Assembly (NCBI RefSeq): GCF_052072235.1
Contig: NZ_CM125436.1
Coordinates: forward strand, 4,458,001 to 4,522,000
Reading direction: 5' to 3'
DNA length: 64,000 nucleotides
From: Brevibacillus_D fluminis_A
GTDB lineage: Bacteria; Bacillota; Bacilli; Brevibacillales; Brevibacillaceae
This document shows positions 16,005 to 25,336 of the stretch, piece after piece. Position numbers and translations under genes: made by a program. How positions within the stretch are numbered: the stretch's first letter is position 1; the number at the start of each line of letters is the position of its first letter. Under the pieces are notes generated by a model, which was not told the origin of the DNA, made no database searches, and saw nothing but the letters and a program-made list of their open reading frames with translations.

Positions 16005-16026
16005 GTCGCTTCCCCCTGTACGTGCG

Positions 16027-16995
16027 TTATCGCGTTTTGATCTCGTTTACGTTATCTTTGGTCACCAGTGTCGAATCGAGAATCACTGATTTCTCCACGG
16101 TTTCTTTTTTCACGATTTTGCCAGCTGTTTTCATCGCTTCACGGCCGAGGAAGAACGGCGGTTCGGCAATGGTCGCTTCCATTTTGCCGCTTTTGATTGC
16201 CTCGATGGCCGGATCGACCGCATCGCAGCCGATCAGCGTGATTTTGTCCAGCCGCCCTGCCGCTTCAATCGCTGCCAAGGCACCCAGCGCCATCTCGTCG
16301 TTGGCCGCGTAGACCGCGTCGATTTCCGGCTGTGCCTGCAAAATGTTTTCCATTACGCTCATCGCTTTCCCACGGTCGAAATCAGCCGCTTGTTGGGCAA
16401 TGACCTTCATGTCGGGATGTTTCGCCATCGCCTCGTTGAAGCCTTTGCTGCGGTCGCGCGCCACGTTTGTTCCCATGATGCCCTGGATTTCCACCACCTT
16501 GCCTTTGCCGTTCAGCGCTTTGGCAAGGAAATCGCCTGCGATGTTGCCTGATTTGATCGCGTCGAAACCGATATGGGTGACAACCTCGCCGCCGTTGGAA
16601 TTGCGGTCGATGGTGAAAACCGGCACGTTTGCGTCATTGGCTTTTTTCACCGCTTCGGCGATGGCGTCACTGTCCGCCGGGTCGATCACCAGCACGTCGA
16701 GCTTTTGCTGCAGCAAATTTTCCACATCGGACAGCTGCTGCCCCGGATTGTTTTGGGCGTCGGTGACGACCAGATCGAACCCTTGCTCCTTCGCCTCTGC
16801 CTCCGCCCCTTCTTTCACCGCTACGAAAAATGGATTGTTCAGCGTATTCATCGCCAGGCCGACCTTGATTTTTTTGCCTGCATCCGCAGCGGGCGCTCCA
16901 CCTGCCTGCGTGTCCTGCCCCCCGCCCGCGCAGCCGCCCATCAGCAGGCTTGCCGACAGCAATACTCCCATCACCGTTGCCAAACGTTTTTTCAT
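16027..16995 (-). CDS. rbsB: Ribose ABC transporter, substrate-binding lipoprotein
   Basis: A 322-residue periplasmic-binding-type lipoprotein. The signal peptide MKKRLATVMGVLLSASLLMG ends in a lipobox with acylated Cys22 (LMGGC). The mature part has the RbsB hallmarks GLAMNTLNNPFFVAVKEGAE, DVLVIDPADSDAI and NDEMALGALAAIEAAG. It delivers ribose to RbsC/RbsA. Confidence 0.93.
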   Translation of the reverse strand: MKKRLATVMGVLLSASLLMGGCAGGGQDTQAGGAPAADAGKKIKVGLAMNTLNNPFFVAVKEGAEAEAKEQGFDLVVTDAQNNPGQQLSDVENLLQQKLDVLVIDPADSDAIAEAVKKANDANVPVFTIDRNSNGGEVVTHIGFDAIKSGNIAGDFLAKALNGKGKVVEIQGIMGTNVARDRSKGFNEAMAKHPDMKVIAQQAADFDRGKAMSVMENILQAQPEIDAVYAANDEMALGALAAIEAAGRLDKITLIGCDAVDPAIEAIKSGKMEATIAEPPFFLGREAMKTAGKIVKKETVEKSVILDSTLVTKDNVNEIKTR

Positions 16996-17061
16996 CCTGA
17001 CTTCCCCCTTTTTTTACTGAAAAAATTTCGCTGCTTTTTGCCTACTCCATGCTGCCTGCGC

Positions 17062-18042
17062 TTACTGCGCCGCTTTCAATTTGGAAAACTTGCTGTCGAC
17101 CAAAACAGCGATCAAAATCACCAGGCCTTTGGCGATGCTTTGATAAAACGGAGAGACGTTCATCAAATTGAGCGTATTGTCCAAGATCCCCATGATCAAA
17201 GCGCCGATCAGCGTACCGCCAACGCCGCCCTTGCCGCCTGACAGGCTGGTGCCGCCGATGATGACGGCTGCAATCGCATCCAGCTCCACGCCGGTTCCGG
17301 CAGTAGGTTGGGCAGACATCAGACGCGAGGTGTATATGATTGCCGATAAGGCAGAGAGCAAGCCGCACAGGCCGTAAACCGCCAATTTGATCGCGTTGAC
17401 CGGGATGCCGGAGAGACGGGACGCCTCTTCGTTGCCGCCGATCGCATACACGTAGCGGCCAAAGCTGGTGTAGCGCAGCACCCATGCCATCGCGCCGAAC
17501 ACGATGAACATGATGATGATCGGCAGCGGGATGCCGACGATTTTGCCGTTCCCGATGTAGCGGAACGCATCGTTGCTCACCACCAGCGGATAGCCTTTCG
17601 TGTAGACGAGCGTCATGCCGCGCGCGATGACCATGAGCCCGAGCGTTGTGATGAACGCCGGGATGCCCCAGCGGGTCACGAACAGGCCGTTGCACATGCC
17701 GAATAGCGCGCCGATTGCCAATGTTCCGACAAGTATGAGCAAAAGCGGAACGTTTGCTGTCAGCATGCCTGCCGCAACTGCGCCCGTGAACGCCATGACG
17801 GAGCCGACCGACAAATCGATCCCCGCCACGAGAATCACCAGCGTCATGCCTGCGGCGATGATCGCCGTGATCGATACTTGGCGCGCCACGTTCATCAGAT
17901 TGGGCACGGTCAAAAACGCGTCCGACAGCAGGCTCGCAACCAGACACAAACCGATAAAAATGATGAATACGCGATATTTATTGAGGAGAAGAAGCAGGCT
18001 GCCTTGTTTTTTCGCAGCAGCTACAACCGTTGTCGTGCTCAT
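17062..18042 (-). CDS. rbsC: Ribose ABC transporter permease
   Basis: A 326-residue integral membrane protein of the RbsC/AraH family with eight to ten hydrophobic segments. The motif IAAGMTLVILVAGIDLSVGS near residue 65 and GGTSLSGGKGGVGGTLIGAL near residue 250 are characteristic. ATG 18042 overlaps the rbsA stop by four bases, implying coupled translation. Confidence 0.93.
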   Translation of the reverse strand: MSTTTVVAAAKKQGSLLLLLNKYRVFIIFIGLCLVASLLSDAFLTVPNLMNVARQVSITAIIAAGMTLVILVAGIDLSVGSVMAFTGAVAAGMLTANVPLLLILVGTLAIGALFGMCNGLFVTRWGIPAFITTLGLMVIARGMTLVYTKGYPLVVSNDAFRYIGNGKIVGIPLPIIIMFIVFGAMAWVLRYTSFGRYVYAIGGNEEASRLSGIPVNAIKLAVYGLCGLLSALSAIIYTSRLMSAQPTAGTGVELDAIAAVIIGGTSLSGGKGGVGGTLIGALIMGILDNTLNLMNVSPFYQSIAKGLVILIAVLVDSKFSKLKAAQ

Positions 18043-19538
18043 CCCCGTTCACCTCCGGTCGCATAGATGAAAATTTTCTCCTGGGTCGCCTCTTCAATCG
18101 GCATTTCGCCGGTGATCCTGCCTTCATGCATGACCGCGATGCGATGGGCCATCCCCAGCAATTCAGGCATCTCCGAGGAAATCATGATGATCGCCAGCCC
18201 CTCTTCTGAAAGGGCTTTCATGAACTGGTAAATTTCTGCCTTCGCGCCCACATCGATCCCGCGCGTCGGTTCATTCAAAATCAGCACCTTCGGATTCATT
18301 TGCAGCCATTTGCCCAGCACGACTTTCTGCTGGTTGCCGCCGCTCAGCGTGCCGACTGCGACCGCCGGATTGTGTACCTTGATCTTCAAGCCTGCGATCC
18401 ATCGCTCGACGATGCCGCTTGCCCGCGACTTTTCCAGCAAGGTACCGAAGGAGGAGATGCGGCGATAGCTCGGCAATAGCAAATTCTCAAAGACGGACAT
18501 GATCAGGACGAGGCCCTCGCCTTTGCGGTCATCCGTCACAAGCGCGATGCCCGCATCGATCGCCGCTTTTGGAGACGTGATCCCGCTCTTTCCGTCGACC
18601 GTGATCGTTCCTTTTGCCTGCGGATACAAGCCGAACAACGCCTTGGATAAAGTCGTGCTGCCGGAGCCCATCAGGCCGCCGATGCCGAGAATTTCCCCTG
18701 CCCGCACCGTCAGATTGATGTCGCTCAGCTTGCCGTCAAGCGACAGATGCTCCACCTTAAGCACCGGCTCGCCGATGCGACGGTTGCGTTCCGGATACAG
18801 CGCGGCGATGTCGCGCCCCACCATCATCCGGACCATTTGCTCGCGGGTCAGTTCACGGGCGATGGCGCTGCCGACATATTTGCCATCGCGCAGCACCGCG
18901 ATCCGATCCGCGACCTGCTCCACTTCCTCAAGCCGGTGCGTGATGAAAATGATCGCCATCCCCTGTTCGCGCAGCTCCCCCATGATCGCGAGCAGCCGCT
19001 GCGCATCCTCGCCATTGAGCACGGCTGTAGGCTCATCCATGATCAAGATTTGGGACGCATGAGAGAGCGCCTTGGCGATCTCGACCAGCTGCTGTTCGGC
19101 GATGGACAGCTGTTCGACTCGCTTTTGCGGCTGAAGATGCGTAAGGCCGACGCGGTCCATCACCGCTTTCGCCATGGCGTTCAGCTTCTTCCAATCGATT
19201 ACGCCTTTGCATTTGCGCGGCTCCCGCCCCAAATAAATGTTTTCCGCGATGCTTACGTGCGGGATCAGATTGAACTCCTGGTAGATGATGCTGATCCCCA
19301 GTTCTTGCGATTGGCGCGGGCCGTGGATCACCGCTTTTTGCCCGTTGATGTAAATTTCGCCCGAATCGGGCTGATGCACGCCCGCCAGCACTTTCATCAG
19401 CGTCGACTTGCCCGCTCCGTTCTCGCCCAAGAGCGCCAGAATTTCGCCGGCATGCGCCTCGATATTGACCTCATCCAACGCTTTCACACCGGGAAACCGC
19501 TTGGAAATCCGCTCCATTTTAAGCGCTGCTGTTCTCAA
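18039..19538 (-). CDS. rbsA: Ribose ABC transporter, tandem ATPase
   Basis: A 499-residue protein with two ABC domains. The first has Walker A GENGAGKST and signature LSIAEQQLVEIAKALS. The second, from about residue 255, has the degenerate Walker A-like GLMGSGSTTLSKALFG and signature LSGGNQQKVVLGKWL; this asymmetry is normal in RbsA. The TTG at 19538 is chosen since GGGAGG lies upstream and the next ATG (MERISKRF) lacks a site. It begins 34 bases after rbsD. Confidence 0.92.
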   Translation of the reverse strand: MRTAALKMERISKRFPGVKALDEVNIEAHAGEILALLGENGAGKSTLMKVLAGVHQPDSGEIYINGQKAVIHGPRQSQELGISIIYQEFNLIPHVSIAENIYLGREPRKCKGVIDWKKLNAMAKAVMDRVGLTHLQPQKRVEQLSIAEQQLVEIAKALSHASQILIMDEPTAVLNGEDAQRLLAIMGELREQGMAIIFITHRLEEVEQVADRIAVLRDGKYVGSAIARELTREQMVRMMVGRDIAALYPERNRRIGEPVLKVEHLSLDGKLSDINLTVRAGEILGIGGLMGSGSTTLSKALFGLYPQAKGTITVDGKSGITSPKAAIDAGIALVTDDRKGEGLVLIMSVFENLLLPSYRRISSFGTLLEKSRASGIVERWIAGLKIKVHNPAVAVGTLSGGNQQKVVLGKWLQMNPKVLILNEPTRGIDVGAKAEIYQFMKALSEEGLAIIMISSEMPELLGMAHRIAVMHEGRITGEMPIEEATQEKIFIYATGGERG

Positions 19539-19572
19539 GGAAATCTGCCCTCCCCCGAATGGTTCACCGCCG

Positions 19573-19971
19573 TCAGTAAGCGACGCCCGCAACCAAAATG
19601 ACGTTGGCATACGGAGTAAACTCGCCGGAACGGACCAGGCCGCGCGCTTGTTGCGTCATCTGCTTGAACTCGACATGCGCCACGTAGTCGACCGGAATGC
19701 CTGCAAAGCGCTGCAAAATCTGCTCGTGCATCGCAGGGCTGACCGTTTTCACTTCTTCCGCCAAAATGACACGCTCAACGACCAGCTCGCTCATCACGGT
19801 ATCCAATGTCTCCAGAAAACCTGGCACGCCTTCCTTGAGCGCCAAATCGATCCGCGTATTCACGTTCTCCGGCAATGGCAGCCCCGCATCGGTCACGACG
19901 ATGAAATCGGTGTGTCCCGTTTGGGCAATCAGTTTGTTCAGTTCCGGATGCAAAATCCCGCCTTTTTTCAT
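19573..19971 (-). CDS. rbsD: D-ribose pyranase
   Basis: A 132-residue protein (start MKKGGILHPELNKLIAQTGH) that interconverts pyranose and furanose forms of ribose. The catalytic His20 lies in GHTDFIVVTDAGLPLP, and the C-terminal VRSGEFTPYANVILVAGVAY is typical. Start 19971 follows GGAGGGCGAG. It is the first structural gene after rbsR. Confidence 0.92.
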   Translation of the reverse strand: MKKGGILHPELNKLIAQTGHTDFIVVTDAGLPLPENVNTRIDLALKEGVPGFLETLDTVMSELVVERVILAEEVKTVSPAMHEQILQRFAGIPVDYVAHVEFKQMTQQARGLVRSGEFTPYANVILVAGVAY

Positions 19972-19996
19972 AAAAACTCGCCCTCCTGCGAAAATG

Positions 19997-20006
19997 TAAA
20001 CGTTTA
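19997..20006. promoter_or_regulatory. RbsR/CcpA-type operator before rbsD
   Basis: TAACGTTTA-type palindrome: the ten bases are TAAACGTTTA, inside ATGTAAACGTTTAGAT. Identical cores lie at 21121-21130 and 21247-21256. LacI-family repressors such as RbsR bind this type; the surrounding bases also match the CcpA cre consensus at all but one position. Confidence 0.75.
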
Positions 20007-20092
20007 GATTTTTTATCATGGCTGCTGAAAGCCATCGCCTGCTCAAGCGATGACCGGCTTTCAACAGATTGATGCCGAAAACAATAGGTTCC

Positions 20093-21103
20093 TTACTTTA
20101 AGCGGCACGATTGCCGGATCAAAAGCTCCGGGGAAAGGACATAATGGCGTTTCGCCCCTTCCGCCTGCGCGGTCATTCGCTCGTGCAAGATGTCGAACGC
20201 AACCTCGCCCAGCTTGCGCATCGGCCGGGAAACGACCGTGAGCGGCGGATTGACGAAGGTGGCGATGTCGACATCGTCAAACCCGATGAACGAAACCTCC
20301 TCCCCCAGCTTCCAGCCCAGCTCATGAAGCGCCTTGATGCTGCCCATGGTCATCAGGTTATTGCAGGCAAAAATCGCGGTGGGCCGGTCTTCTTGCATGA
20401 ACAGCCGGCGCGTCAAGCTGTTGCCGCTCGGCTCCTTGAAATCGCCGTACAGCACCAGCCGCTCATCCAGCTCGATGCGGTAATCGTCGAGCGCCCGCTT
20501 GTAGCCGACGAAGCGCTCGTAACCTGGCGTCGTGTGCTGCGGCCCGCAAATGATCGCGATCTTTTTATGCCCTTGCAAGATCAGATGGCGCGTCGCCTGG
20601 TACGCGCCATCGACATTGCCGACCAGCACCGTATCGACTTCAAAGCGCTTGACGGAGCGGTCCACCGCCACGATCGGGATTTTGGCGTCAATCGCCGCCT
20701 GCAGCTGGTCGCCCGCTTCATCGGCGGTGGTGATGATCAAGCCGTCCACGCTTCGCTCCATCAAAATCTGCAGCAGCTCCCGCTCGGTTTCCGCTGACTC
20801 GTTCGTATTGCACAGCATGGTGAAATAGCCGTTCTCCCGCGCTTTTTGCTCGATGCCCGACACCACTTCAGGGAAAAACGGGTTGTTGACATCGGGGATG
20901 ATGACGCCGATCGTCTTCGTTTTTTTCTTGACCATGCTTCTCGCCACCGCATTCGGGATGTAGTTCAGCTCCTCGATCGCGGCCAAAATCCGGTCCTCGG
21001 TCTTCTTTCGCACGCCGCCCTGCCGGTTGATCACCCGCGAGACCGTCGCGATCGAAACATCGGCCAGCTTGGCGACATCTTCTATCGTCGGTTTCTGCAT
21101 CAA
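20093..21103 (-). CDS. rbsR: RbsR, LacI-family ribose operon repressor
   Basis: A 336-residue repressor. The DNA-binding domain is MMQKPTIEDVAKLADVSIAT followed by VSRVINRQGGV. A periplasmic-binding-like effector domain follows (GVIIPDVNNPFFPEVVSGIE; GLIITTADEAGD). It leads the rbs cluster, and three identical operators flank it, so autoregulation plus repression of rbsDACBK is likely. Confidence 0.92.
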   Translation of the reverse strand: MMQKPTIEDVAKLADVSIATVSRVINRQGGVRKKTEDRILAAIEELNYIPNAVARSMVKKKTKTIGVIIPDVNNPFFPEVVSGIEQKARENGYFTMLCNTNESAETERELLQILMERSVDGLIITTADEAGDQLQAAIDAKIPIVAVDRSVKRFEVDTVLVGNVDGAYQATRHLILQGHKKIAIICGPQHTTPGYERFVGYKRALDDYRIELDERLVLYGDFKEPSGNSLTRRLFMQEDRPTAIFACNNLMTMGSIKALHELGWKLGEEVSFIGFDDVDIATFVNPPLTVVSRPMRKLGEVAFDILHERMTAQAEGAKRHYVLSPELLIRQSCRLK

Positions 21104-21120
21104 TAAAACTCCTCAAAATG

Positions 21121-21130
21121 TAAACGTTTA
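21121..21130. promoter_or_regulatory. RbsR/CcpA-type operator just before rbsR
   Basis: TAAACGTTTA palindrome 18 bases upstream of the rbsR start codon. Confidence 0.75.
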
Positions 21131-21246
21131 GATTTTATATGCCAAAATCATTACTTCATCCTTACGAAAAAACGCTTTCATTGGTAAAAACAACTTGTTT
21201 ATGTCCTTATTCTAAATAGTATTCAAAAAATACGCAAGATTAAATC

Positions 21247-21256
21247 TAAACGTTTA
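21247..21256. promoter_or_regulatory. Distal RbsR/CcpA-type operator
   Basis: A third TAAACGTTTA, with the same TCTAAACGTTTACAT context in reverse orientation, 126 bp from the second. The pair brackets the AT-rich 21131-21246 stretch where the rbsR promoter must lie, an arrangement suited to DNA looping. Nothing else was seen in the 21104-21357 gap. Confidence 0.7.
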
Positions 21257-21357
21257 CATTGTTTTTTGTAAAAATTCCTGTGGCACGTCATCGTGGCCGA
21301 AATTAGAAACCTGGCTGCGCCAAGCTTTTGGCTTAATTCGCGGTTGCACTGATACTG

Positions 21358-21392
21358 AAAAACCGTTCCCCTGCTCCCAGAGAAACGGTTTT
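21358..21392 (-). terminator. Terminator after the YcdB-like gene
   Basis: AAAACCGTT pairs with AACGGTTTT across a 16-base loop; the minus strand ends in TTTTT. It lies 29 bases after the stop codon. Confidence 0.65.
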
Positions 21393-21420
21393 CCAAGCTA
21401 TCCTTCCCTTCGTGACGCCA

Positions 21421-23040
21421 CTATTCCCAGAGCGTCTGGAACTTTCCGGTAATCGCATCGACATACGCCTCGCGATCCTCATAGGTCGGGACATAGTACA
21501 GCCCCACATTCGGGGTGTTCGTCTCCCCATCGACTCCTTGCAGCACATAGGTCAGCTTCAAGGCATTTTTCTTCAAATACGTTTTCCCTGCCGTTTCCGC
21601 CGAGATCGCTTTCCCGCTGTCAGGCAGCTTGGAGAAATCGTTTTGCAGCACAATCCGCAATCTCGTCAAATTTCCTTTGCCGTCGAATTCGACTTCATTT
21701 TCGCTGCTTTCGACCGGAATACCCTGGTAAGACGGGTTGAACTGGAAAGAATAGAATTCCGGCTCCGCCCATCCTCCCGTCAGGAACACTTCCGTCACAT
21801 CTTTGCCGAGCCACTGCTCCAGCTTCTTCACAGCCGCAGCTTTCGCCTCTTCCTTCTTGAAGCCCGTTCCTGTACTGTCATCATAGCTGCGGTAATCGAT
21901 CACCTGCAGCTGTCCTGTTTTTGCATCAATCGTGACTCGTGCGACGCTGCCGCCCTTCTCATCATCCGTATAGAAGCGATAGCTGCGCGACTGCTTGTTG
22001 CCGGATTCGTTGTAGTCGGCCTGCGAAAGATCGATGCCGATCGCTTCTTCCAGCACCTTCTGGGCATCTTCTGTCGATTTGATGAAAATGTCCTTTCCTT
22101 GAGGAGAGAGCTTGATTTTCTCGTAAGGGATTTGTTCGCTGCCACCTTCGTCGTCCACTGTGTATTCATACGCTTTTTTGCCGGTCACCGCGTCGATGGC
22201 GCCGCTGAAGGAAGGCACGTACTTGAGCACGGCGCCCAGACCGGTCGCCTCTTCGCCATCATTGACTTCCAGCAATTGATTGGCATTGTACACCAGCTGC
22301 ATGTCCAACAGATCGAGGTATGCAGCCTCCGCTTTTTTCTTGCTGAGCGCCTTTTTGGCATCGGGGAAGAGCGATTCGTCCGGAAGCGCATTGAAATAAT
22401 TGTTGTATCGGGTCAGGTGGCCGTCCCCGTCAATTTTTATGCGAACATCCGTGCCCTGCACAGGAATTTTGTTGACGGTCAATTGATAGATGAACTCGCG
22501 CTGCTGTGCGCCTTCGCCTTCTTCATCCACGTACTCGTCATCATCATCGGTCTGGCTGCTGACCTTCACCAGTTGATAGCGGTCGCTCTTGTCCACTGCT
22601 TTCTTCAAAAACTTGTCGGCGATCTCTTTTGCCTCTTTTTCCGAAATCTGCTTCGTCGGGTTCCAGTCCGAATTGAAAATCGAGTAATAGAGAAGCTTGC
22701 CTGTGTCCGGATCAATGGTCAGATTCACCCGGACCATCGATGTGTTCTCCTTCTGCTCCTTGTTTCGGAGCGTAAAGCTCCATTCGCTTGTCCCGTCTTC
22801 GTCCTCCCAAATGTCGGCGCTGCTGACGCGCAAATCTTTCAGCTCGGGAATCAGCTTGTATACGTCTTGAAGCGCTTTTGTCATATCAGAAGGAATCTTC
22901 TTGATGGAAATCGACTGCACCTCGCGGCCATTTCCTGCATGCCGCTCAATGGGCTTGGCCCAAACGGGGGTCGCCGATAACAGGCTCACTGCTACGACAG
23001 TTCCGACAATTCGATTCAACTTTTGTTTCATCATGATCAA
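21421..23040 (-). CDS. Secreted YcdB/YcdC-repeat (PepSY-like) protein
   Basis: A 539-residue exported protein. The signal peptide (residues 1-28) ends ATPVWA. The mature part repeats a YcdB/YcdC-type unit: acidic regions such as DDDDEYVDEEGEG alternate with stretches like VNLTIDPDTGKLLYYSIFN and VTIDAKTGQLQVIDYRSYD, the PepSY-like 'DxxTGK' turns. Function in the family is unknown; a role as a cell-wall-associated protease inhibitor-like domain is often suggested. It has its own promoter region and terminator, so it is probably monocistronic. Confidence 0.75.
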   Translation of the reverse strand: MIMMKQKLNRIVGTVVAVSLLSATPVWAKPIERHAGNGREVQSISIKKIPSDMTKALQDVYKLIPELKDLRVSSADIWEDEDGTSEWSFTLRNKEQKENTSMVRVNLTIDPDTGKLLYYSIFNSDWNPTKQISEKEAKEIADKFLKKAVDKSDRYQLVKVSSQTDDDDEYVDEEGEGAQQREFIYQLTVNKIPVQGTDVRIKIDGDGHLTRYNNYFNALPDESLFPDAKKALSKKKAEAAYLDLLDMQLVYNANQLLEVNDGEEATGLGAVLKYVPSFSGAIDAVTGKKAYEYTVDDEGGSEQIPYEKIKLSPQGKDIFIKSTEDAQKVLEEAIGIDLSQADYNESGNKQSRSYRFYTDDEKGGSVARVTIDAKTGQLQVIDYRSYDDSTGTGFKKEEAKAAAVKKLEQWLGKDVTEVFLTGGWAEPEFYSFQFNPSYQGIPVESSENEVEFDGKGNLTRLRIVLQNDFSKLPDSGKAISAETAGKTYLKKNALKLTYVLQGVDGETNTPNVGLYYVPTYEDREAYVDAITGKFQTLWE

Positions 23041-23166
23041 ACTTCTCCCTTTCCAAAAATACTAGTATTTTCCACAATGTAATAGACGCCCGACCCTTGC
23101 AAAAAGTTACACCAATTTTCTCCATCGATTGACAATTTCTTCTACCGGACCTTCCGCTACCTCCCC

Positions 23167-23202
23167 AAAAAACAGAAGCGCCCCCAAAGGTACGCTTCCT
23201 GT
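23167..23202 (-). terminator. Terminator after the chemoreceptor gene
   Basis: GAAGCG/CGCTTC stem extended by neighbouring pairs, followed on the minus strand by TTTTTT, directly after the stop at 23208. Confidence 0.7.
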
Positions 23203-23207
23203 CTGCC

Positions 23208-25172
23208 TTACACGGTATAACGGTCGGTCAATCTCTTCAGCTCATGCGCCATCTTGTTGAGCGATTCGCCTGAGCTTGCGAGCTGATCGAGCGACTTCAC
23301 CTGCTCCTCAAGCGAACGTGCAACGTCACCTGCCTTGCCGGACGATAGCTGGGCGATTTTCGCCGTTTCGTCGACCGCTGCCAAAATTTCTTCCGAGCTG
23401 GCCGACATTTCCTCCGAAATGGCTGATGCGCTCTGGATTTGATCGGAGACTTGCTTGATCTGCTGCAAAATGACGCGGAACATCTCGCCGCTTCTTTTCA
23501 CTGCTTCCATGCCTGCCGACGCATTGCTGCTGACGATGTCCATCGAGCTGATCGCATGGGCCGTCTCATTCTGGATTTCCTTGATCAGCTGCTCGATCCG
23601 CTTGGCTGATTCGGCGGATTGCTCCGCCAGCTTGCGCACCTCGCCCGCTACGACCGCAAAACCTTTGCCATGCTCGCCTGCCCGGGCCGCCTCAATCGCC
23701 GCATTCAGCGAAAGCAGGTTGGTTTGGGACGAAATCGCGGTGATGGCGACGACGATCTCCTCGATCTGCTGCGAGCGTTTGCCGAGCTGCTCGACAGTAT
23801 CGGCTGCGAGCGTGACCGACTGGTTGATCGCATCCATCTCTGCGACAGCCTGGCGAATCGATTTGTCGCCCTGCTCCGCCTTTTTCGCTGTCTCCACAGT
23901 CGCTTCCGATACGACCGATGCCGTTTCGGCAAACCGTTGCAAGCCGACCGACATTTCCTCGAGCGCACGCATGCCTTCTTCCGTCTGCTTTTGCTGCTGA
24001 TGGGCGCCTGCTGCCACCTGTGCCATTGATTCGTGGATTTGGCCTGCGATGTCATTGTTCACGTTGATGCTTGTGGACAGCGATTCGGCCGAATCTGCCG
24101 CGTGCTGCGCATACGCCTGGATTTTGCCGATGATCTCGCGGTTTTGCTCCACCATCTTGTTGACGCGACGGGTGAGCTGGCCGATCTCGTCTTCCCGGTT
24201 CGTCGTCATCACGATGCCCAGATTGCCCTTTTCGACCGCTTCGATCGATTGGCCGAGGCGTTGGATCGGCTTGGTGATGCGGCGCGCGAGAAGAATGGAA
24301 GTCAGCGTCGCGATGGCGAGCAGAATGAGGCACGTAATCAGCAGCGGGTTGAAAATGACGCCAGCCCGACTTGCCAGCTCATCGATTTTCACCGTGCCGA
24401 TCAGCTTCCAGCCCGTTACTTCGTTGGTGACATAGCTCATCGTGAAAATGTTATCATTGATGGCGATTTGCAGATCGCCGGCTGCGCCCTTCGCCTCCAT
24501 CTGGCGGTACGAATCGTCTTTGGACATGTCCGTGCCGATCTCCGCCTGATCCGGATGATAGAGGACGATCCCGTTTGCGTCGAGCAGCACGGCATGTCCG
24601 GTATCGCCGATTTTAATATCTTTGACGAGGTCGATCAGCTCGGTCGGGGCCACATCGATTGCGACTACCCCTACGAGCTTGTCCCCCTTGTAGATCGCTT
24701 TAGCGGCGGTGATCGTCATCAGCTTGGGATCGCTGGCATCGGTATACGGATCGGTCCAGATGATCTCGCCTTTATGCTGGACGGCTTTCTGATACCAGAC
24801 ACGCTTGCGGGGGTCGTAATCTTTCGGCTTGTCCGCCCATTCCCCCGTGCTGAAAAACTCGCCCTTTTCCGTGCCGAAATAGGCACCCGAATCTTCAAAC
24901 GCTTCCAATGTACTCATCAACTGCTCATGCTGGGTCTCATAGTTGGCGAATTCGTCGGCCTTTGCCAGCATGCTGACGATATTTTCTGTCTTTTTAAAAT
25001 ACAAGTCAAAGGTTCTATCTGTCTGTTCCATCCTTTGCCCTATATTTTGCGTCAGCACTTCCATTGTCGTGTTCGCCGACACTACGTAGCTCACCACCGA
25101 AACGACGGCCACGGATAGAAGAATCAACGCGAGAAACGGAATCAAAATCTGCAGCTGCAACCGTTTTTTCAT
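23208..25172 (-). CDS. Methyl-accepting chemotaxis protein (dCache-HAMP-MA)
   Basis: A 654-residue transmembrane receptor. A first membrane helix spans residues about 10-32. An extracellular double-Cache domain (about 35-270) includes RKRVWYQKAVQHKGEIIWTD and YTDASDPKLMTITAAKAIYK, typical of dCache_1 amino-acid or carboxylate sensors. A second helix (about 280-303), a HAMP domain and a long coiled-coil signalling domain follow. The conserved hairpin tip runs from ISSQTNLLSLNAAIEAARAG through EHGKGFAVVAGEVRKLAE. The ligand is unknown. No chemotaxis genes are adjacent. Confidence 0.92.
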   Translation of the reverse strand: MKKRLQLQILIPFLALILLSVAVVSVVSYVVSANTTMEVLTQNIGQRMEQTDRTFDLYFKKTENIVSMLAKADEFANYETQHEQLMSTLEAFEDSGAYFGTEKGEFFSTGEWADKPKDYDPRKRVWYQKAVQHKGEIIWTDPYTDASDPKLMTITAAKAIYKGDKLVGVVAIDVAPTELIDLVKDIKIGDTGHAVLLDANGIVLYHPDQAEIGTDMSKDDSYRQMEAKGAAGDLQIAINDNIFTMSYVTNEVTGWKLIGTVKIDELASRAGVIFNPLLITCLILLAIATLTSILLARRITKPIQRLGQSIEAVEKGNLGIVMTTNREDEIGQLTRRVNKMVEQNREIIGKIQAYAQHAADSAESLSTSINVNNDIAGQIHESMAQVAAGAHQQQKQTEEGMRALEEMSVGLQRFAETASVVSEATVETAKKAEQGDKSIRQAVAEMDAINQSVTLAADTVEQLGKRSQQIEEIVVAITAISSQTNLLSLNAAIEAARAGEHGKGFAVVAGEVRKLAEQSAESAKRIEQLIKEIQNETAHAISSMDIVSSNASAGMEAVKRSGEMFRVILQQIKQVSDQIQSASAISEEMSASSEEILAAVDETAKIAQLSSGKAGDVARSLEEQVKSLDQLASSGESLNKMAHELKRLTDRYTV

Positions 25173-25280
25173 CGACGGCTCCCTCCAATTGTGGAAAAGT
25201 TATGTAATCTCCTCAACATATGGTACGTTTCACCCAGGACCAGCGTTTCATTGACAAGCACATTCTCATTTGTGAACAGC

Positions 25281-25328
25281 AAAAAAACACCCTCTCCCGC
25301 GTTGCATTCGGGAAACGGGTGTTTTTTT
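25281..25328. terminator. Bidirectional terminator between the VOC and chemoreceptor genes
   Basis: AAAAAACACCC pairs with GGGTGTTTTTT around an inner CCCG/CGGG stem; runs of A and T on both sides let it work on either strand. Confidence 0.7.
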
Positions 25329-25336
25329 GCATCAGG

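Noticed and set aside
18039..19538. Second ABC domain of RbsA as a broken domain
   Set aside because: A degenerate second Walker A is normal in sugar ABC ATPases of the RbsA type.
21412..22980. 522-codon plus-strand open frame
   Set aside because: Antisense to the secreted YcdB-like protein, which has a signal peptide and repeats.
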